Part shown: positions 34,986 to 45,821 of the stretch, one piece after another
Layout of the letters: every line of letters begins with the position of its first letter
Position numbering within the stretch: position 1 is the stretch's first letter
Assembly (NCBI RefSeq): GCF_028527925.1
Contig: NZ_JAPESW010000012.1
Span: forward strand, 1 to 64,000
Direction of reading: 5' to 3'
From: Cellulomonas fimi
GTDB taxonomy: Bacteria; Actinomycetota; Actinomycetes; Actinomycetales; Cellulomonadaceae
Length of the DNA stretch: 64,000 bases
The notes under the pieces: model-generated
The model's input: only the letters and a program-made list of their open reading frames with translations
Told to the model about the DNA's origin: nothing
Databases searched by the model: none
Position numbers and translations under genes: made by a program

Positions 34986-36268
34986 GCCGCGACGCGGCCC
35001 CGGGCACGCTCCGGCCGGGCGACGCGTTCCTCACGAGCGAGGGCCGACCCGACGCGGGCGCGGCGTCCGCGCGTGCCGCCGCGGCGACGGGCACGCTCGG
35101 TGCGCGGCTCGACGAGGCGACGCGCGGCCTGCCGGCCCCGCTCGCCGTGGTCGACCTCGACGCGCTCGACGCCAACGCGACCGACCTGGTCCGCCGCGCG
35201 GGCGGGACGCCGATCCGCGTCGCGTCGAAGTCGGTGCGGGTCCGGCACGTCCTGCACGACGTGCTCGCCCGGCCCGGGTTCGCCGGCGTCATGGCGTACT
35301 CGGTGCGCGAGGCCGTGTGGCTCGCGCGCGAGGGCGTCGACGACGTGCTGCTCGGCTACCCGAGCGTCGACGCGGGCGCGCTCGACGAGCTCGCGGCCGA
35401 CCCGCGCGCCGCGGCGGCCGTGACGCTCATGGTCGACGACGTCGCGCAGGCCGACCTCGCCGCCCACGCGGCCGTGGCGCACGGGACGACGCTGCGGGTG
35501 TGCCTCGACGTCGACGCGTCGCTGCGCGTGCGCCTCGGGCCGCTGCGCGCGCACCTCGGCGTCCGCCGCTCCCCGGTGCACTCGGCCGCCGACGCCGCCG
35601 TGCTCGCCGCCGCCGTCGAGGCCCGGGGACCGCTCGTCGTGCGCGGCGTCATGTTCTACGAGGCACAGGTGGCCGGCCTGCCCGACACCAGCCCCGCCGT
35701 CCGTGCCGTCAAGCGGCTGTCCGTCGCGGACCTCGCGGTCCGGCGCGCCGCCGTCGTCGAGGCCGTGCAGGACGCCGTCGGGCACCCGCTCGACCTCGTG
35801 AACTCGGGCGGGTCGGGCTCGGTCGAGACCAGCGTCTCCGACGGGACCGTCACCGAGGTCACCGCAGGCTCCGGGCTGTTCGTCCCGACGCTCTTCGACC
35901 GGTACCGCGCGTTCGAGCCGCGCCCGGCGGCGTTCTTCGGCCTCGACGTCGTCCGGGTGCCCGGACCGGGCTGGGCGACCGTCTTCGGCGGCGGGTACGT
36001 CGCGTCCGGCCCGGCCGTGAGGACGCGGCTCCCGCGCCCGGTGTGGCCCGGCGGGCTCGCGCTCACCGGCCGCGAGGGCGCCGGCGAGGTGCAGACGCCG
36101 CTGCGGCTCTCGTCGGGCGCCGACCTGCGCGTCGGTGACCGCGTGTGGTTCCGGCACGCCAAGGCCGGCGAGGTCATGGAGCGGTTCGCCGACGTGCACC
36201 TCGTGCGCGGCACCTCCGTCGAGGCGACCGTGCCGACGTACCGGGGCGAGGGCCGCACCTTCGGCTGA
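34982..36268 (+). CDS. PLP-dependent amino acid deaminase/aldolase (alanine racemase-like fold)
   Basis: A 428-residue enzyme with an alanine-racemase N-terminal barrel and a D-serine-dehydratase-like C-terminal beta domain. [17 protein letters not shown] starts the barrel, and Lys83 in [10 protein letters not shown] is the likely PLP Schiff-base residue. [11 protein letters not shown] is the phosphate-binding loop. Close families include D-threonine aldolase and D-serine dehydratase; their metal-binding His and Cys near the C-terminus are not clearly seen here. Overlap with the MFS gene (ATGA) marks an operon. With the divergent lactone oxidase it may degrade or make a hydroxy-amino acid or sugar acid (inference). 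Confidence 0.85.
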   Translation: MSRDAAPGTLRPGDAFLTSEGRPDAGAASARAAAATGTLGARLDEATRGLPAPLAVVDLDALDANATDLVRRAGGTPIRVASKSVRVRHVLHDVLARPGFAGVMAYSVREAVWLAREGVDDVLLGYPSVDAGALDELAADPRAAAAVTLMVDDVAQADLAAHAAVAHGTTLRVCLDVDASLRVRLGPLRAHLGVRRSPVHSAADAAVLAAAVEARGPLVVRGVMFYEAQVAGLPDTSPAVRAVKRLSVADLAVRRAAVVEAVQDAVGHPLDLVNSGGSGSVETSVSDGTVTEVTAGSGLFVPTLFDRYRAFEPRPAAFFGLDVVRVPGPGWATVFGGGYVASGPAVRTRLPRPVWPGGLALTGREGAGEVQTPLRLSSGADLRVGDRVWFRHAKAGEVMERFADVHLVRGTSVEATVPTYRGEGRTFG

Positions 36269-36348
36269 CACGGCCCGGACGCGGGTCCCGGCCGTTGAGC
36301 AGCCGTGACGGCGGCGACGGCCAGGGGATGACCCGTACGATGACGGGC

Positions 36349-37773
36349 GTGACCCTGCGCCTGTTCGACACCGCGACCCGCACGGTGCGCGACTTCGTCC
36401 CGCTCACCGCGGGCGAGGTCGGCATCTACCTGTGCGGCGCGACCGTCCAGGCGCCCCCGCACATCGGCCACGTCCGGTCCGGCGTCGCGTTCGACGTGCT
36501 CGTGCGCTGGCTGCGCCGCACGGGCCACCGCGTGACGATGGTCCGCAACGTCACCGACATCGACGACAAGATCCTGGCCAAGGCCGCCGACGCGGGTGAG
36601 CCGTGGTGGGCGTGGGCGATGGCGAACGAGCGCGCGTTCACGGCCGCGTACGACGCGCTGGGCGTGCTGCCGCCGACGTACGAGCCGCGCGCGACGGGGC
36701 ACGTCCCGGCCATGGTCGAGCTCGTCGACCGGCTCGTCGAGGCCGGTCATGCGTACACGACCGGTCCGGGTGACGTGTGGTTCGACGTCCGCTCCTACCC
36801 CGAGTACGGCGCGCTCACCAACCAGCGCGTCGACGACATGGTCCCGGCCCCGGACGACGCGTCGGGCGTGACCAAGCGCGACGCGCGGGACTTCGCCCTG
36901 TGGAAGTCGCCCAAGCCGGGCGAGCCGACCAGCGCGTCGTGGGACACCCCGTGGGGACGTGCGCGGCCCGGCTGGCACCTCGAGTGCTCGGCGATGGCGC
37001 GGCGGTACCTCGGCGACGCGTTCGACATCCACGGCGGCGGACTCGACCTGCGGTTCCCGCACCACGAGAACGAGCAGGCGCAGTCGCACGCCGCGGGGTA
37101 CGGGTTCGCGCAGTACTGGCTGCACAACGGCTGGGTCACGCAGGGCGGCGCGAAGATGAGCAAGTCGCTCGGCAACGGGCTGCTCGTCGACGTCGTCCTC
37201 CAGGGCGTGCGCGCCGCTGTGCTCCGGTACGCGCTCACGGCCGTGCAGTACCGCTCGATGCTCGAGTGGACCGACGACTCGCTGCGCGAGGCCGAGGCGA
37301 CCTGGGACCGGCTGGCGGGGTTCGTCGAGCGCGCGGCCGAGAAGGTCGGCGCCGCAGATCTCGACGAGGTCGCCAAGGCCGACCTGCCCGACGCGTTCGT
37401 CGCCGCGATGGACGACGACCTCAACGTGCCCGCCGCGCTCGCGGTGGTGCACGAGCACCTGCGCCTGGGCAACGGCGCGCTCGCGTCCGGCGACCTGCAG
37501 GCGGCCCGGGCCGAGATGGTGCAGCTGCGCGCGATGCTCGACGTCCTCGGCCTCGACCCGGGCAGCCCGCAGTGGGCGGCGCGCGGCGGCGACGAGCGGT
37601 ACGCGTCCGCGCTCGACGCGGTCGTCGCCGGCCAGCTCGAGGCCCGGGCGCAGGCGCGCGCCGACCGTGACTTCGCGACCGCCGACGCGATCCGCGACCG
37701 CCTCGCCGCGGCCGGCATCGTCGTCGAGGACTCGCCCACCGGGGCCCGCTGGTCCCTGCGACCCGAGGCCTGA
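36349..37773 (+). CDS. cysS: Cysteinyl-tRNA synthetase
   Basis: Class I synthetase of 474 residues. It charges tRNA-Cys. The zinc site (Cys in YLCGATVQ and in [10 protein letters not shown], His in FPHHENE), the HIGH box [11 protein letters not shown] and the KMSKS loop are intact. The C-terminal helical anticodon domain ends [20 protein letters not shown] 36349 follows the -10 box TACGAT (36336-36341) by 7 bp and gives the normal start [10 protein letters not shown]. An ATG 9 bp earlier overlaps the -10 box and cannot be used by that transcript. rlmB follows, as in mycobacteria. Confidence 0.95.
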   Translation: MTLRLFDTATRTVRDFVPLTAGEVGIYLCGATVQAPPHIGHVRSGVAFDVLVRWLRRTGHRVTMVRNVTDIDDKILAKAADAGEPWWAWAMANERAFTAAYDALGVLPPTYEPRATGHVPAMVELVDRLVEAGHAYTTGPGDVWFDVRSYPEYGALTNQRVDDMVPAPDDASGVTKRDARDFALWKSPKPGEPTSASWDTPWGRARPGWHLECSAMARRYLGDAFDIHGGGLDLRFPHHENEQAQSHAAGYGFAQYWLHNGWVTQGGAKMSKSLGNGLLVDVVLQGVRAAVLRYALTAVQYRSMLEWTDDSLREAEATWDRLAGFVERAAEKVGAADLDEVAKADLPDAFVAAMDDDLNVPAALAVVHEHLRLGNGALASGDLQAARAEMVQLRAMLDVLGLDPGSPQWAARGGDERYASALDAVVAGQLEARAQARADRDFATADAIRDRLAAAGIVVEDSPTGARWSLRPEA

Positions 37774-37851
37774 CCCGCGGCCCGACCGGGCACCGGTCCG
37801 GGCCCGACCCGAGCACGACGCACGCATCACCAGACGTAGGAGACAGCACCC

Positions 37852-38856
37852 ATGGCCGGCAACTCCCAGCGCCGAGGCGCGACCCGCAAGCCGGGCTCGA
37901 AGAAGGGCGCGACCGTCGGCACCGGCGGGCACGGCCGCAAGTCGCTCGAGGGCAAGGGGCCGACGCCGAAGGCCGAGGACCGCCCGTACCACACGGCGTA
38001 CAAGAAGAAGGTCGCCGCCGAGAAGCGCGCGGTCGCGGGGCAGGGCCGGTCCGGCCAGCGGTCCGCGTCCGCGTCGCGCAGCGCGGCCGGGGGGCGCGGC
38101 GGTCGCACGTCGTCGACGCACGAGATCGTGTCCGGGCGGAACTCGGTCGTCGAGGCGCTGCGCGCCGGCATCCCGGTCTCGACCGTCTACCTCGCCGCGC
38201 GCCTCGAGGCCGACGACCGCACGCGCGAGATCGTCTCGACGGCCGCCGAGGCCGGCTACCCGCTGCTCGAGGTCAGCCGCACCGAGCTCGACCGGCTCAC
38301 CGACGGCTCCGTGCACCAGGGCGTCGCCATCCAGGTGCCCCCGTACGCGTACGCCGACGACGAGGACCTGCTCGACGCCGCCGAGGCGTCCGAGCAGCCG
38401 GCGCTCGTCGTCGCGCTCGACGGCGTGACCGACCCGCGCAACCTCGGCGCGGTGCTGCGGTCCGCCGGGGCGTTCGGCGCGCACGGCGTGCTCGTGCCCG
38501 AGCGTCGCGCCGCGGGCGTCACCGCGTCGGCGTGGAAGGTGTCCGCGGGGGCCGCGGCGCGTGTCCCCGTCGCGCGCGTGAAGAACCTCGTGCGGACGCT
38601 GCAGGCGTACCGGGAGGCCGGCGTGTTCGTCGTCGGGCTCGACGGCGGCGGCGACGTCGCGATCGGCGACGTCGCGTTCGCCGAGGACCCGCTCGTGCTC
38701 GTCGTCGGCTCGGAGGGCAAGGGCCTGTCGCGCCTGGTGCGCGAGCAGTGCGACGCGATCGCGTCCATCCCGATCGCGTCAGCCGTCGAGTCGCTCAACG
38801 CGGGTGTCGCCGCGGGCATCGCGCTCTACGAGGTCGCCCGCCGCCGCGCCTCCTGA
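37852..38856 (+). CDS. rlmB: 23S rRNA 2'-O-methyltransferase (TrmH/RlmB family)
   Basis: SPOUT-family methyltransferase of 334 residues, likely methylating the 23S rRNA Gm2251 position. The first about 85 residues are basic and disordered (GATRKPGSKKGATV), an extension typical of actinomycetes. The substrate domain EIVSGRNSVVEAL and the knotted SAM domain DGVTDPRNLGAVLRSA, VVGSEGKGLSRL and ESLNAGVAAGIALYE follow. TAGGAG precedes the ATG. It lies 78 bp after cysS. Confidence 0.92.
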   Translation: MAGNSQRRGATRKPGSKKGATVGTGGHGRKSLEGKGPTPKAEDRPYHTAYKKKVAAEKRAVAGQGRSGQRSASASRSAAGGRGGRTSSTHEIVSGRNSVVEALRAGIPVSTVYLAARLEADDRTREIVSTAAEAGYPLLEVSRTELDRLTDGSVHQGVAIQVPPYAYADDEDLLDAAEASEQPALVVALDGVTDPRNLGAVLRSAGAFGAHGVLVPERRAAGVTASAWKVSAGAAARVPVARVKNLVRTLQAYREAGVFVVGLDGGGDVAIGDVAFAEDPLVLVVGSEGKGLSRLVREQCDAIASIPIASAVESLNAGVAAGIALYEVARRRAS

Positions 38857-38889
38857 CGCGGCCTGCTCGACCTCAGCGGCCCGCCTCGC

Positions 38890-40176
38890 TCACCCGAGGA
38901 GCTGGTCGTCCTCGACCTGGGGGAACATGTCGGTGTCGCGGATGTCGCCCGACTGCACGCCCAGGATCGCGTCCTCGTCGGGGCGCGTCGGCAGGATGTT
39001 CTTCACGTAGCTCTTGACGACCTCGGGCATCGGCACGTCGCGCCCGTGCTGCTGCGACAGGTACCACCGGTGGTCGAGCAGCTCGTGGAACACCTGCGCG
39101 GGCTCGAGCTTGTGCCGCAGGTCCCGCGGGACGGCGCGCACGGCGGGCTCGAACACCTCGGTGAGCCAGTCGTGCGCGACGAACGCCTCGTCCTCACGCT
39201 GCCGGTCCGTCGCGGCCCGGTACTCGTCGAGGTCGTTGAGCAGGCGACGGGCCTGGTTCTCCTGCACGTCGAGGCCGGTCAGGCGCATGAGGCGGCGCGA
39301 GTGGTGGCCCGCGTCGACGACCTTCGGCTGGATCTGCACGGTCGTGCCGCCGACGTCGGTCGTGATGTCGAGCTCGCCGACGTCGAACCCGAGGTCGTTG
39401 AGGCGGTCGATGCGCGCCTGCACGCGCCACCGCTCGCCGTAGCCGAACGACTCGGTCTCGGTGAGCGCGCGCCACAGCTCGCGGTACCGCTCGGCGAGCG
39501 CGTTGCCGATCGCGACGGCGTCGACGTCCTCCTCGAGGAACTCGCCGGCCTGCAGGTCCATGAGCTCGCCGATGATGTTGACCCGAGCGACCTCGAGGTC
39601 GTACTCGCGCTGACCCGTCGTCAGGGTGTCGTGCAGGTCGCCCGTCTCGGCGTCGACGAGGTACGCGGCGAACGTCTCCGCGTCGCGGCGGAACAGGGTG
39701 TTCGACAGCGACACGTCACCCCAGTAGAAGCCCGCCAGGTGCAGGCGGACGAGCAGCACGGCGAGCGCGTCGATGAGCCGCGTCGCGGTGTCGGGGCGCA
39801 GCGACTGGCTGAACAGCGCGCGGTACGGCAGCGAGAACTGCAGGTGCTCGGTGATGAGCACGGCCTCGAGCGGCTCGCCGTCGGGGTCACGACGGCCGGT
39901 GATGACGCCGACGGGCACGACGCTGGGCACGTCGATGCGGTCGAGCTGGCGCAGCAGCTCGTACTCGCGGTAGGCGACCGTCTCGCCGATCTCCTTGACC
40001 GCGATGACCCGGCCCGACAGCCGCACGAACCGCACGATGTGGCGTGAGATGCCGCGGGGGAGCGCGGCCAGCGTCTCGGCCGGCCAGTCCTCCAGGGGCA
40101 CCTGCCACGGCAGGTCGAGGAGCGCGGGGTCCGGGTTGGCCGCGGTGATCTGCAGGCGCTGCGGCGTCGGGCTCAT
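38890..40176 (-). CDS. DUF4032 kinase-like protein
   Basis: A 428-residue protein of the actinobacterial DUF4032 family. The N-terminal part has kinase-like motifs: Lys in VIAVKEIGETVAYREYELL, HLAGFYWGDVSLSNTLF (a degenerate HxDxxxxN loop) and LVDAETGDLHD. A DUF4032 C-terminal region follows (about 300-400). Relatives resemble LPS/aminoglycoside kinases, but no substrate is known. ATG 40176 is 6 bp after GAGGAT, a weak -10, and may be leaderless. It is convergent with rlmB and divides it from msiK, whose terminator lies upstream. Confidence 0.82.
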   Translation of the reverse strand: MSPTPQRLQITAANPDPALLDLPWQVPLEDWPAETLAALPRGISRHIVRFVRLSGRVIAVKEIGETVAYREYELLRQLDRIDVPSVVPVGVITGRRDPDGEPLEAVLITEHLQFSLPYRALFSQSLRPDTATRLIDALAVLLVRLHLAGFYWGDVSLSNTLFRRDAETFAAYLVDAETGDLHDTLTTGQREYDLEVARVNIIGELMDLQAGEFLEEDVDAVAIGNALAERYRELWRALTETESFGYGERWRVQARIDRLNDLGFDVGELDITTDVGGTTVQIQPKVVDAGHHSRRLMRLTGLDVQENQARRLLNDLDEYRAATDRQREDEAFVAHDWLTEVFEPAVRAVPRDLRHKLEPAQVFHELLDHRWYLSQQHGRDVPMPEVVKSYVKNILPTRPDEDAILGVQSGDIRDTDMFPQVEDDQLLG

Positions 40177-40278
40177 GCCCCGATCCTCTCAGAGTGGTCC
40201 GACGGGGCGACCCCGCGGACGGGCACCGATGTCGGGGAGGTGCTGTGGTCGACCCGCACAAGCCGTGCGGTGGAAAGC

Positions 40279-40318
40279 CCGACGGGCGGGCCCGGCCGGA
40301 GCCGGACCCGCCCGTCGG
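40279..40318 (-). terminator. Terminator after msiK
   Basis: CCGACGGGCGGG (40279-40290) pairs perfectly with 40307-40318; the inner bases add further pairs. It lies 19 bp after the msiK stop. Confidence 0.8.
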
Positions 40319-40336
40319 CGGTGCTGCAGGGAGCGA

Positions 40337-41464
<1,128 letters not shown>

Positions 41465-41518
41465 GTCTGATCCGTTCCCTTCACCGGCAGGTACGTGCCG
41501 GACGATCCGTTGTGGAGG

Positions 41519-41542
41519 GTGTCAGAGTGTCTTCGCTGACAC
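41519..41542. promoter_or_regulatory. Inverted repeat upstream of msiK
   Basis: GTGTCAG (41519-41525) and CTGACAC (41536-41542) flank 10 nt, about 55 bp before the msiK start. A third copy, GTGTC at 41527-41531, lies inside. It abuts the terminator of the next gene. It may be an operator or an extension of that terminator. Confidence 0.4.
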
Positions 41543-41576
41543 GGACCGAGGGGGGCGAAGGCCCGTCCTCGGTCCG
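41542..41576 (-). terminator. Terminator after the PQQ-propeller protein gene
   Basis: CGGACCGAGG (41542-41551) pairs perfectly with CCTCGGTCCG (41567-41576) around a loop that can itself pair. It lies about 110 bp after the stop of the minus-strand gene. Confidence 0.65.
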
Positions 41577-41683
41577 AGGTCATCATGCCACACACGTGAC
41601 CTGCGTCTCGTCGGCCGGGGCAACCGTCACCGCGACCGGCGCGCACGCGCGCGGGGGTCTCAGGGGCCCGCGCGGAGCGCCGG

Positions 41684-43387
41684 TCAGCCGAGCACCGCGA
41701 CCGACCCGTCGGTGCGCAGCGCGTACATCCGCGGCACCTGCCACCCCACCCGTAGGCTCGTCCCCGCCTCGAGCGCCTCGCCCGTGAGGTCCGCGCGCCA
41801 CGCGCGGCCGCCGTCCGCGGTCGCGTACGCCTCGACCACCGGTCCCGGACCCCGCAGCAGCAGCCAGCGGCCGTCCGTGGCGATCTCGTCCACCGTGCGG
41901 GCGAGCGGTGTCGTCCACACCACGCGGCCCGTCCGGGCGTCGATCGCGGCGAGACCGTCCGACCCCACGACGTACAGGTGCTCGTCGAGCAGGACCGCCG
42001 ACGTCGCCTCCAGGCCCGTCACGCGCCACCGCAGGTCGCCCGACGACGCGTCCCGCGCGGAGACCGACGCGACCACGCCCGACGGTCCGACGTCGCGCGT
42101 CGCGAACAGCACCGCGCCCGGCGCCGAGCCGTCGTCGACCGTGAGCCACAGGGGTGTCGCGTCGACCGTCGCGCGCGTGCCGTCGGGGCGCAGGAGCCGT
42201 GACTGCGGCCGCCCGTCCTCCGACCAGGTCGAGTGCACGACCGCGCCGCCGCGCGCGAGCTCCGGCCACCACCCCGGTTCGAGCCGGTCCCGGCGCAGGA
42301 GCGCGCCGTCCGCGTCGAGCAGCCACGACGACGACCCGACGGCGAGCAGCACCCGGTCGCCGCGCGCGTCGAGCGACGCGAACGACGACGACCACACGTC
42401 GGTCGGCTGCGTGACGCGCGGGGCGGGGATCCGGGGCGTCGTCCACGTCCACAGCGCGTCGCGGGTCGCGGGGTCGGTCGCGGTGACGCGCCACCGGGTC
42501 GAGTCCTCCTGCTCGTCGACGCGGGTCGCGGTGAGGAACCGGCCGTCCAGCACCGTGAACGCGGTGTCGCCCGGCAGCCGCCGGGTGGACAGGACCGTGC
42601 CGTCGCGCGCGTCGAGGAACCACAGCGACACGTCGGGTGCGGGGCCGATGTCCGAGCCAGGCTGCTGCGCGAGGCACGCGACGACGGGCGGTCGCGCACC
42701 CTGCGGCCGGGCGGGCGCGTCCTCGGCGGCTGCACCCGCGGTCGTGCAGACCGTCCACGTCGCGGGGCTCGCCGCGTCGAGCGTCATGAGAGGCGTCGGC
42801 AGGTCGAGGTCGCGCGTCCAGCGCAGCGCGCCGGTGCGCTCGTCGAGCGCGCGCACCTGGACCTGTGCCGCCGGCAGCGGCGCGACGCCCACGACGAGGC
42901 CCGCGACGAGGACGCCCGACTCCACGACGCGCGCGTCCTCGGCGCCTGCGGCCCAGCGCACCGCGAGCCCGGGGTCGACGGGACGCAGCACCCCGCGGAC
43001 GTCGGCGAGCGCGTCGACCCTGGCCCGCTCGCGCGCGTCGAGCAGCGCCTGCGCGCCGACGAGCAGCGCGGCGACGGCGACCACCGCGGGGACGAGGACG
43101 CGCAGGTGCCGGCGGACCCAACCGCGCGCGGCGGCCGCGGGGTCGCGGGGGTCGCCGGACGCTCCCGCGGCGACGTCCGGCGCCGCAGCGCTCGCGGTGT
43201 CCGGCGCCGCCGGGTCGTCGGGGTCGGCCGGTCCTCCCGGCGCGTGGGGTGCTGCGGCCGCGGCCGGGCGGGTCCCGCGCCGACGGGGTGCGTCGCCGCG
43301 CGCACCGGTCCGCCGGCCGGGCGTGACCGGTCCGTCGTCGTGCTCATCGACCTCGACGAGGTGCACGTCCTGCATGCGGCCGGACAT
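41684..43387 (-). CDS. Membrane-anchored PQQ-like beta-propeller protein
   Basis: A 567-residue protein. About 90 cytoplasmic, disordered residues rich in Asp, Pro and Ala precede a single membrane helix (VLVPAVVAVAALLVGAQALL). A large extracellular propeller follows, with repeated strands such as RALDERTGALRWTRDL, DARDGTVLSTRRLPGD, ASSGDLRWRV and IDARTGRVVWTTPL, typical of PQQ-like repeats. Such proteins act as binding or sensor modules; catalysis is not evident. ATG 43387 follows -10 box TACCGT (43399-43394 on the minus strand) by 6 bp, without a ribosome site, so it is probably leaderless. Confidence 0.8.
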   Translation of the reverse strand: MSGRMQDVHLVEVDEHDDGPVTPGRRTGARGDAPRRRGTRPAAAAAPHAPGGPADPDDPAAPDTASAAAPDVAAGASGDPRDPAAAARGWVRRHLRVLVPAVVAVAALLVGAQALLDARERARVDALADVRGVLRPVDPGLAVRWAAGAEDARVVESGVLVAGLVVGVAPLPAAQVQVRALDERTGALRWTRDLDLPTPLMTLDAASPATWTVCTTAGAAAEDAPARPQGARPPVVACLAQQPGSDIGPAPDVSLWFLDARDGTVLSTRRLPGDTAFTVLDGRFLTATRVDEQEDSTRWRVTATDPATRDALWTWTTPRIPAPRVTQPTDVWSSSFASLDARGDRVLLAVGSSSWLLDADGALLRRDRLEPGWWPELARGGAVVHSTWSEDGRPQSRLLRPDGTRATVDATPLWLTVDDGSAPGAVLFATRDVGPSGVVASVSARDASSGDLRWRVTGLEATSAVLLDEHLYVVGSDGLAAIDARTGRVVWTTPLARTVDEIATDGRWLLLRGPGPVVEAYATADGGRAWRADLTGEALEAGTSLRVGWQVPRMYALRTDGSVAVLG

Positions 43388-43450
43388 CTCGTCACGGTAA
43401 CCCCGGGTCCGCGCGGGCGCGGGCGGAGAGCGGGTGAGGCCGCGGGACGG

Positions 43451-44248
43451 TCAGGCGTGCAGCTGCGCCGCGAGGTCCGCGAGCACCGCGACCGCGGCGT
43501 GCGGGTCGTCGACGCGGAACCGCGCGCGCGTGTCGCCCGGACCGACCTTCACGGTGACGTCGCCGTCGGCGAGCGCGGCGAACGCGTGCTCGTCGGTCAC
43601 GTCGTCGCCCGCGTACAGGACGACCGGCGCACCGAGCTCGTCGCGCAGCGCGGTCAGCGCCTCGCCCTTGCTCGCGCGCAGCACGGAGATCTCGACGACG
43701 TCCTTGCCGTGCAGGACCCCCGACCCGAGCCGCTCGCCGAGCGCGATCGCCTCGGTCTCGGCGGGCTCGGCCACGTCGGGCTCGGCGAGCCGGGTGTGCA
43801 CGACGACCGCGGTCGGCTTGGTCTCGACCCAGACGCCGTCGCGACCGCGCGCGACCTGAGCGGCCTCCGCGCCGAGCGCGGCGAGCCGGTCCGCCTGCTC
43901 GTCGGTGAGCTGCACGACGTCCCGGTCGAGGCCGTAGCGCGTGACGCGCGCCCGCTCCGCGCCGTGGCTCCCGACCAGGTACGTGCCGGGCGGGACCTCG
44001 GCGAGTGCGTGCAGGTCGTTCATCGCGCGGCCGGACACGAGCGCGAGCGCGACGCCCTCGGCGGCGGCCAGCCGCGTGAGCGCGTCGACGCCGTCGGGCA
44101 GGATGCGCGACGCCTGCGGGTCGTCCTGGAGGGGCGCGAGCGTGCCGTCGAAGTCGAGCGCGACGAGCAGCGGGCGGGACGCGGGGTCGGCGACGAGGTC
44201 GGCGAGCGTGTCCCGCAGGGCCGCGGCGCCCGCGGGGGCGTCAGACAT
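43451..44248 (-). CDS. otsB: Trehalose-6-phosphate phosphatase
   Basis: HAD-superfamily phosphatase of 265 residues that releases trehalose from trehalose 6-phosphate. The nucleophile motif LVALDFDGTLAPL, LVSGRAMNDL, Lys in SKGEAL and the acidic VVLYAGDDVTDEHAF are intact. It overlaps otsA by 8 bp, so the two are co-translated. Trehalose serves as osmoprotectant. Confidence 0.95.
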   Translation of the reverse strand: MSDAPAGAAALRDTLADLVADPASRPLLVALDFDGTLAPLQDDPQASRILPDGVDALTRLAAAEGVALALVSGRAMNDLHALAEVPPGTYLVGSHGAERARVTRYGLDRDVVQLTDEQADRLAALGAEAAQVARGRDGVWVETKPTAVVVHTRLAEPDVAEPAETEAIALGERLGSGVLHGKDVVEISVLRASKGEALTALRDELGAPVVLYAGDDVTDEHAFAALADGDVTVKVGPGDTRARFRVDDPHAAVAVLADLAAQLHA

Positions 44249-45680
44249 GGTCCGTCCGGGCGGGGATCGCCGTCAGCACCGCGAGGAACTCCTTCGACCA
44301 GGCGGTCACGTCGTGACCGAGCACGCGGCGACGCAGGCGGCGCATGCGCTTGCGCGCCTCCCGCTGGTCCATGTGCACGGCGTACGTGATCGCGTCCTTC
44401 ATGCCGTCGATGTCGTGCGGGTTCACCAGGACCGCGCCCTGCAGCTCGTCGGCGGCGCCCGTGAACTCCGACAGGACGAGCGCGCCGCGGTCGTCCGAGC
44501 GCGCCGCGACGTACTCCTTCGCGACGAGGTTCATCCCGTCGCGCAGCGCGGTCACGAGCATGACGTCGGCCGCGAGGTACAGGGCCGCCATCTCCTCCAT
44601 CGGGAACGACTGGTGCAGGTACTGCACCGGCGCGTGCCCGACCTGGCCGAAGTCGCCGTTGATGCGTCCGACGAGCAGCTCGACCTCGTCGCGCAGCTGC
44701 TGGTACGCGCCGACGTTCTCGCGGCTCGGGCTCGCGACCTGCACGAGCGTCGTCGTGCTGGGCGACAGGCGGCCGTCCTCGAGGAGCTCGCCGTACGCCT
44801 TGATGCGGTGCCGGATGCCCTTGGTGTAGTCGAGCCGGTCGACGCCGAGGAGCAGCACCTCCGGGTCGCCCAGCTCGTGCCGGATCTGCTTGGCGCGCAT
44901 CTGCACGTCGTGGCTGCGTGCCAGGTCGTCGAACGCGTGCGAGTCGATCGAGATCGGGAACGCCGCGGCCCGCACGTGCCGGTCGACGCGGCCGTGCTTC
45001 ATGAGCGTGACGACCTGGCCGCGCGTCGTGAGGTCCGTCAGGCGCCGCACGATCCGCACGAAGTTCGCCGCGTCCCCGGCGCGCTGGAAGCCGACCAGGT
45101 CCGCACCGAGCAGGCCCTCGACGACCTGGCGGCGCCACGGGAGCTGCGCGAAGATCTCCAGCGGCGGGAACGGGATGTGGTGGAAGTAGCCGATCCGCAG
45201 GTCGGGGCGCAGCTCGCGCAGCATCTTCGGGACGAGCTGCAGCTGGTAGTCGTGCACCCACACCGTCGCGCCCTTCGACGCGGCCTTGGCGGCCGCCTCG
45301 GCGAACCGCTTGTTGACGCGCTGGTAGGCGTCCCACCACTGCCGGTGGAACGTCGGCGGCGCGATCACGTCGTGGTAGAGCGGCCACAGGGTGTCGTTGG
45401 CGAACCCCTCGTAGTACCGCTCGACGTCGGCCTGGCTCAGCGTCACGGGGACGAGCTGCGTGCCGTCCACCTCGAACGGCTCGAGCTCGAGGTCGGGTGA
45501 GCCGCCCCAGCCGATCCAGGCACCGTCGGCGCCCGCCATCACGGGCGCCAGGGCGGTCACGAGACCGCCGGGGGAGCGGGTCCAGGTCGGCTCGCCGTCG
45601 TCGCCCAGCGCGACGTCGACGGGGAGACGGTTCGCGACGACGAGCAGGTCGTAGCCGGCGTCGTGCACGTCGGAAGGCAA
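44241..45680 (-). CDS. otsA: Trehalose-6-phosphate synthase
   Basis: GT20 glycosyltransferase (about 479 residues) that joins UDP-glucose (or ADP-glucose) to glucose 6-phosphate. VVANRLPVDV, GWGGSPDLEL, VWVHDYQLQLVPKMLRE, GYFHHIPFPPLEIF and GVDRLDYTKGIRHR are family motifs, and ALRDGMNLVAKEYVA closes the active site. The start is uncertain. GAGGAG (45690-45695) abuts TTG 45689 directly and is 9 nt before TTG 45680, so 45680 is preferred. GTG 45668 is another choice. A -10 box TAGGGT lies on the minus strand at 45713-45708. Confidence 0.93.
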   Translation of the reverse strand: MPSDVHDAGYDLLVVANRLPVDVALGDDGEPTWTRSPGGLVTALAPVMAGADGAWIGWGGSPDLELEPFEVDGTQLVPVTLSQADVERYYEGFANDTLWPLYHDVIAPPTFHRQWWDAYQRVNKRFAEAAAKAASKGATVWVHDYQLQLVPKMLRELRPDLRIGYFHHIPFPPLEIFAQLPWRRQVVEGLLGADLVGFQRAGDAANFVRIVRRLTDLTTRGQVVTLMKHGRVDRHVRAAAFPISIDSHAFDDLARSHDVQMRAKQIRHELGDPEVLLLGVDRLDYTKGIRHRIKAYGELLEDGRLSPSTTTLVQVASPSRENVGAYQQLRDEVELLVGRINGDFGQVGHAPVQYLHQSFPMEEMAALYLAADVMLVTALRDGMNLVAKEYVAARSDDRGALVLSEFTGAADELQGAVLVNPHDIDGMKDAITYAVHMDQREARKRMRRLRRRVLGHDVTAWSKEFLAVLTAIPARTDHV

Positions 45681-45821
45681 CGCGATCAACTCCTCGGGTC
45701 TGCGTCGACCCTAGCCGTCCGACCAGGTGAGCGCCCCTGGTCACGGACGGACGCGACGCGCGTCACACGTCACCCGCGCGTTGGGGGACGCCCGTCCGCG
45801 CCGCGGGCTAGGTTGCGGGGC

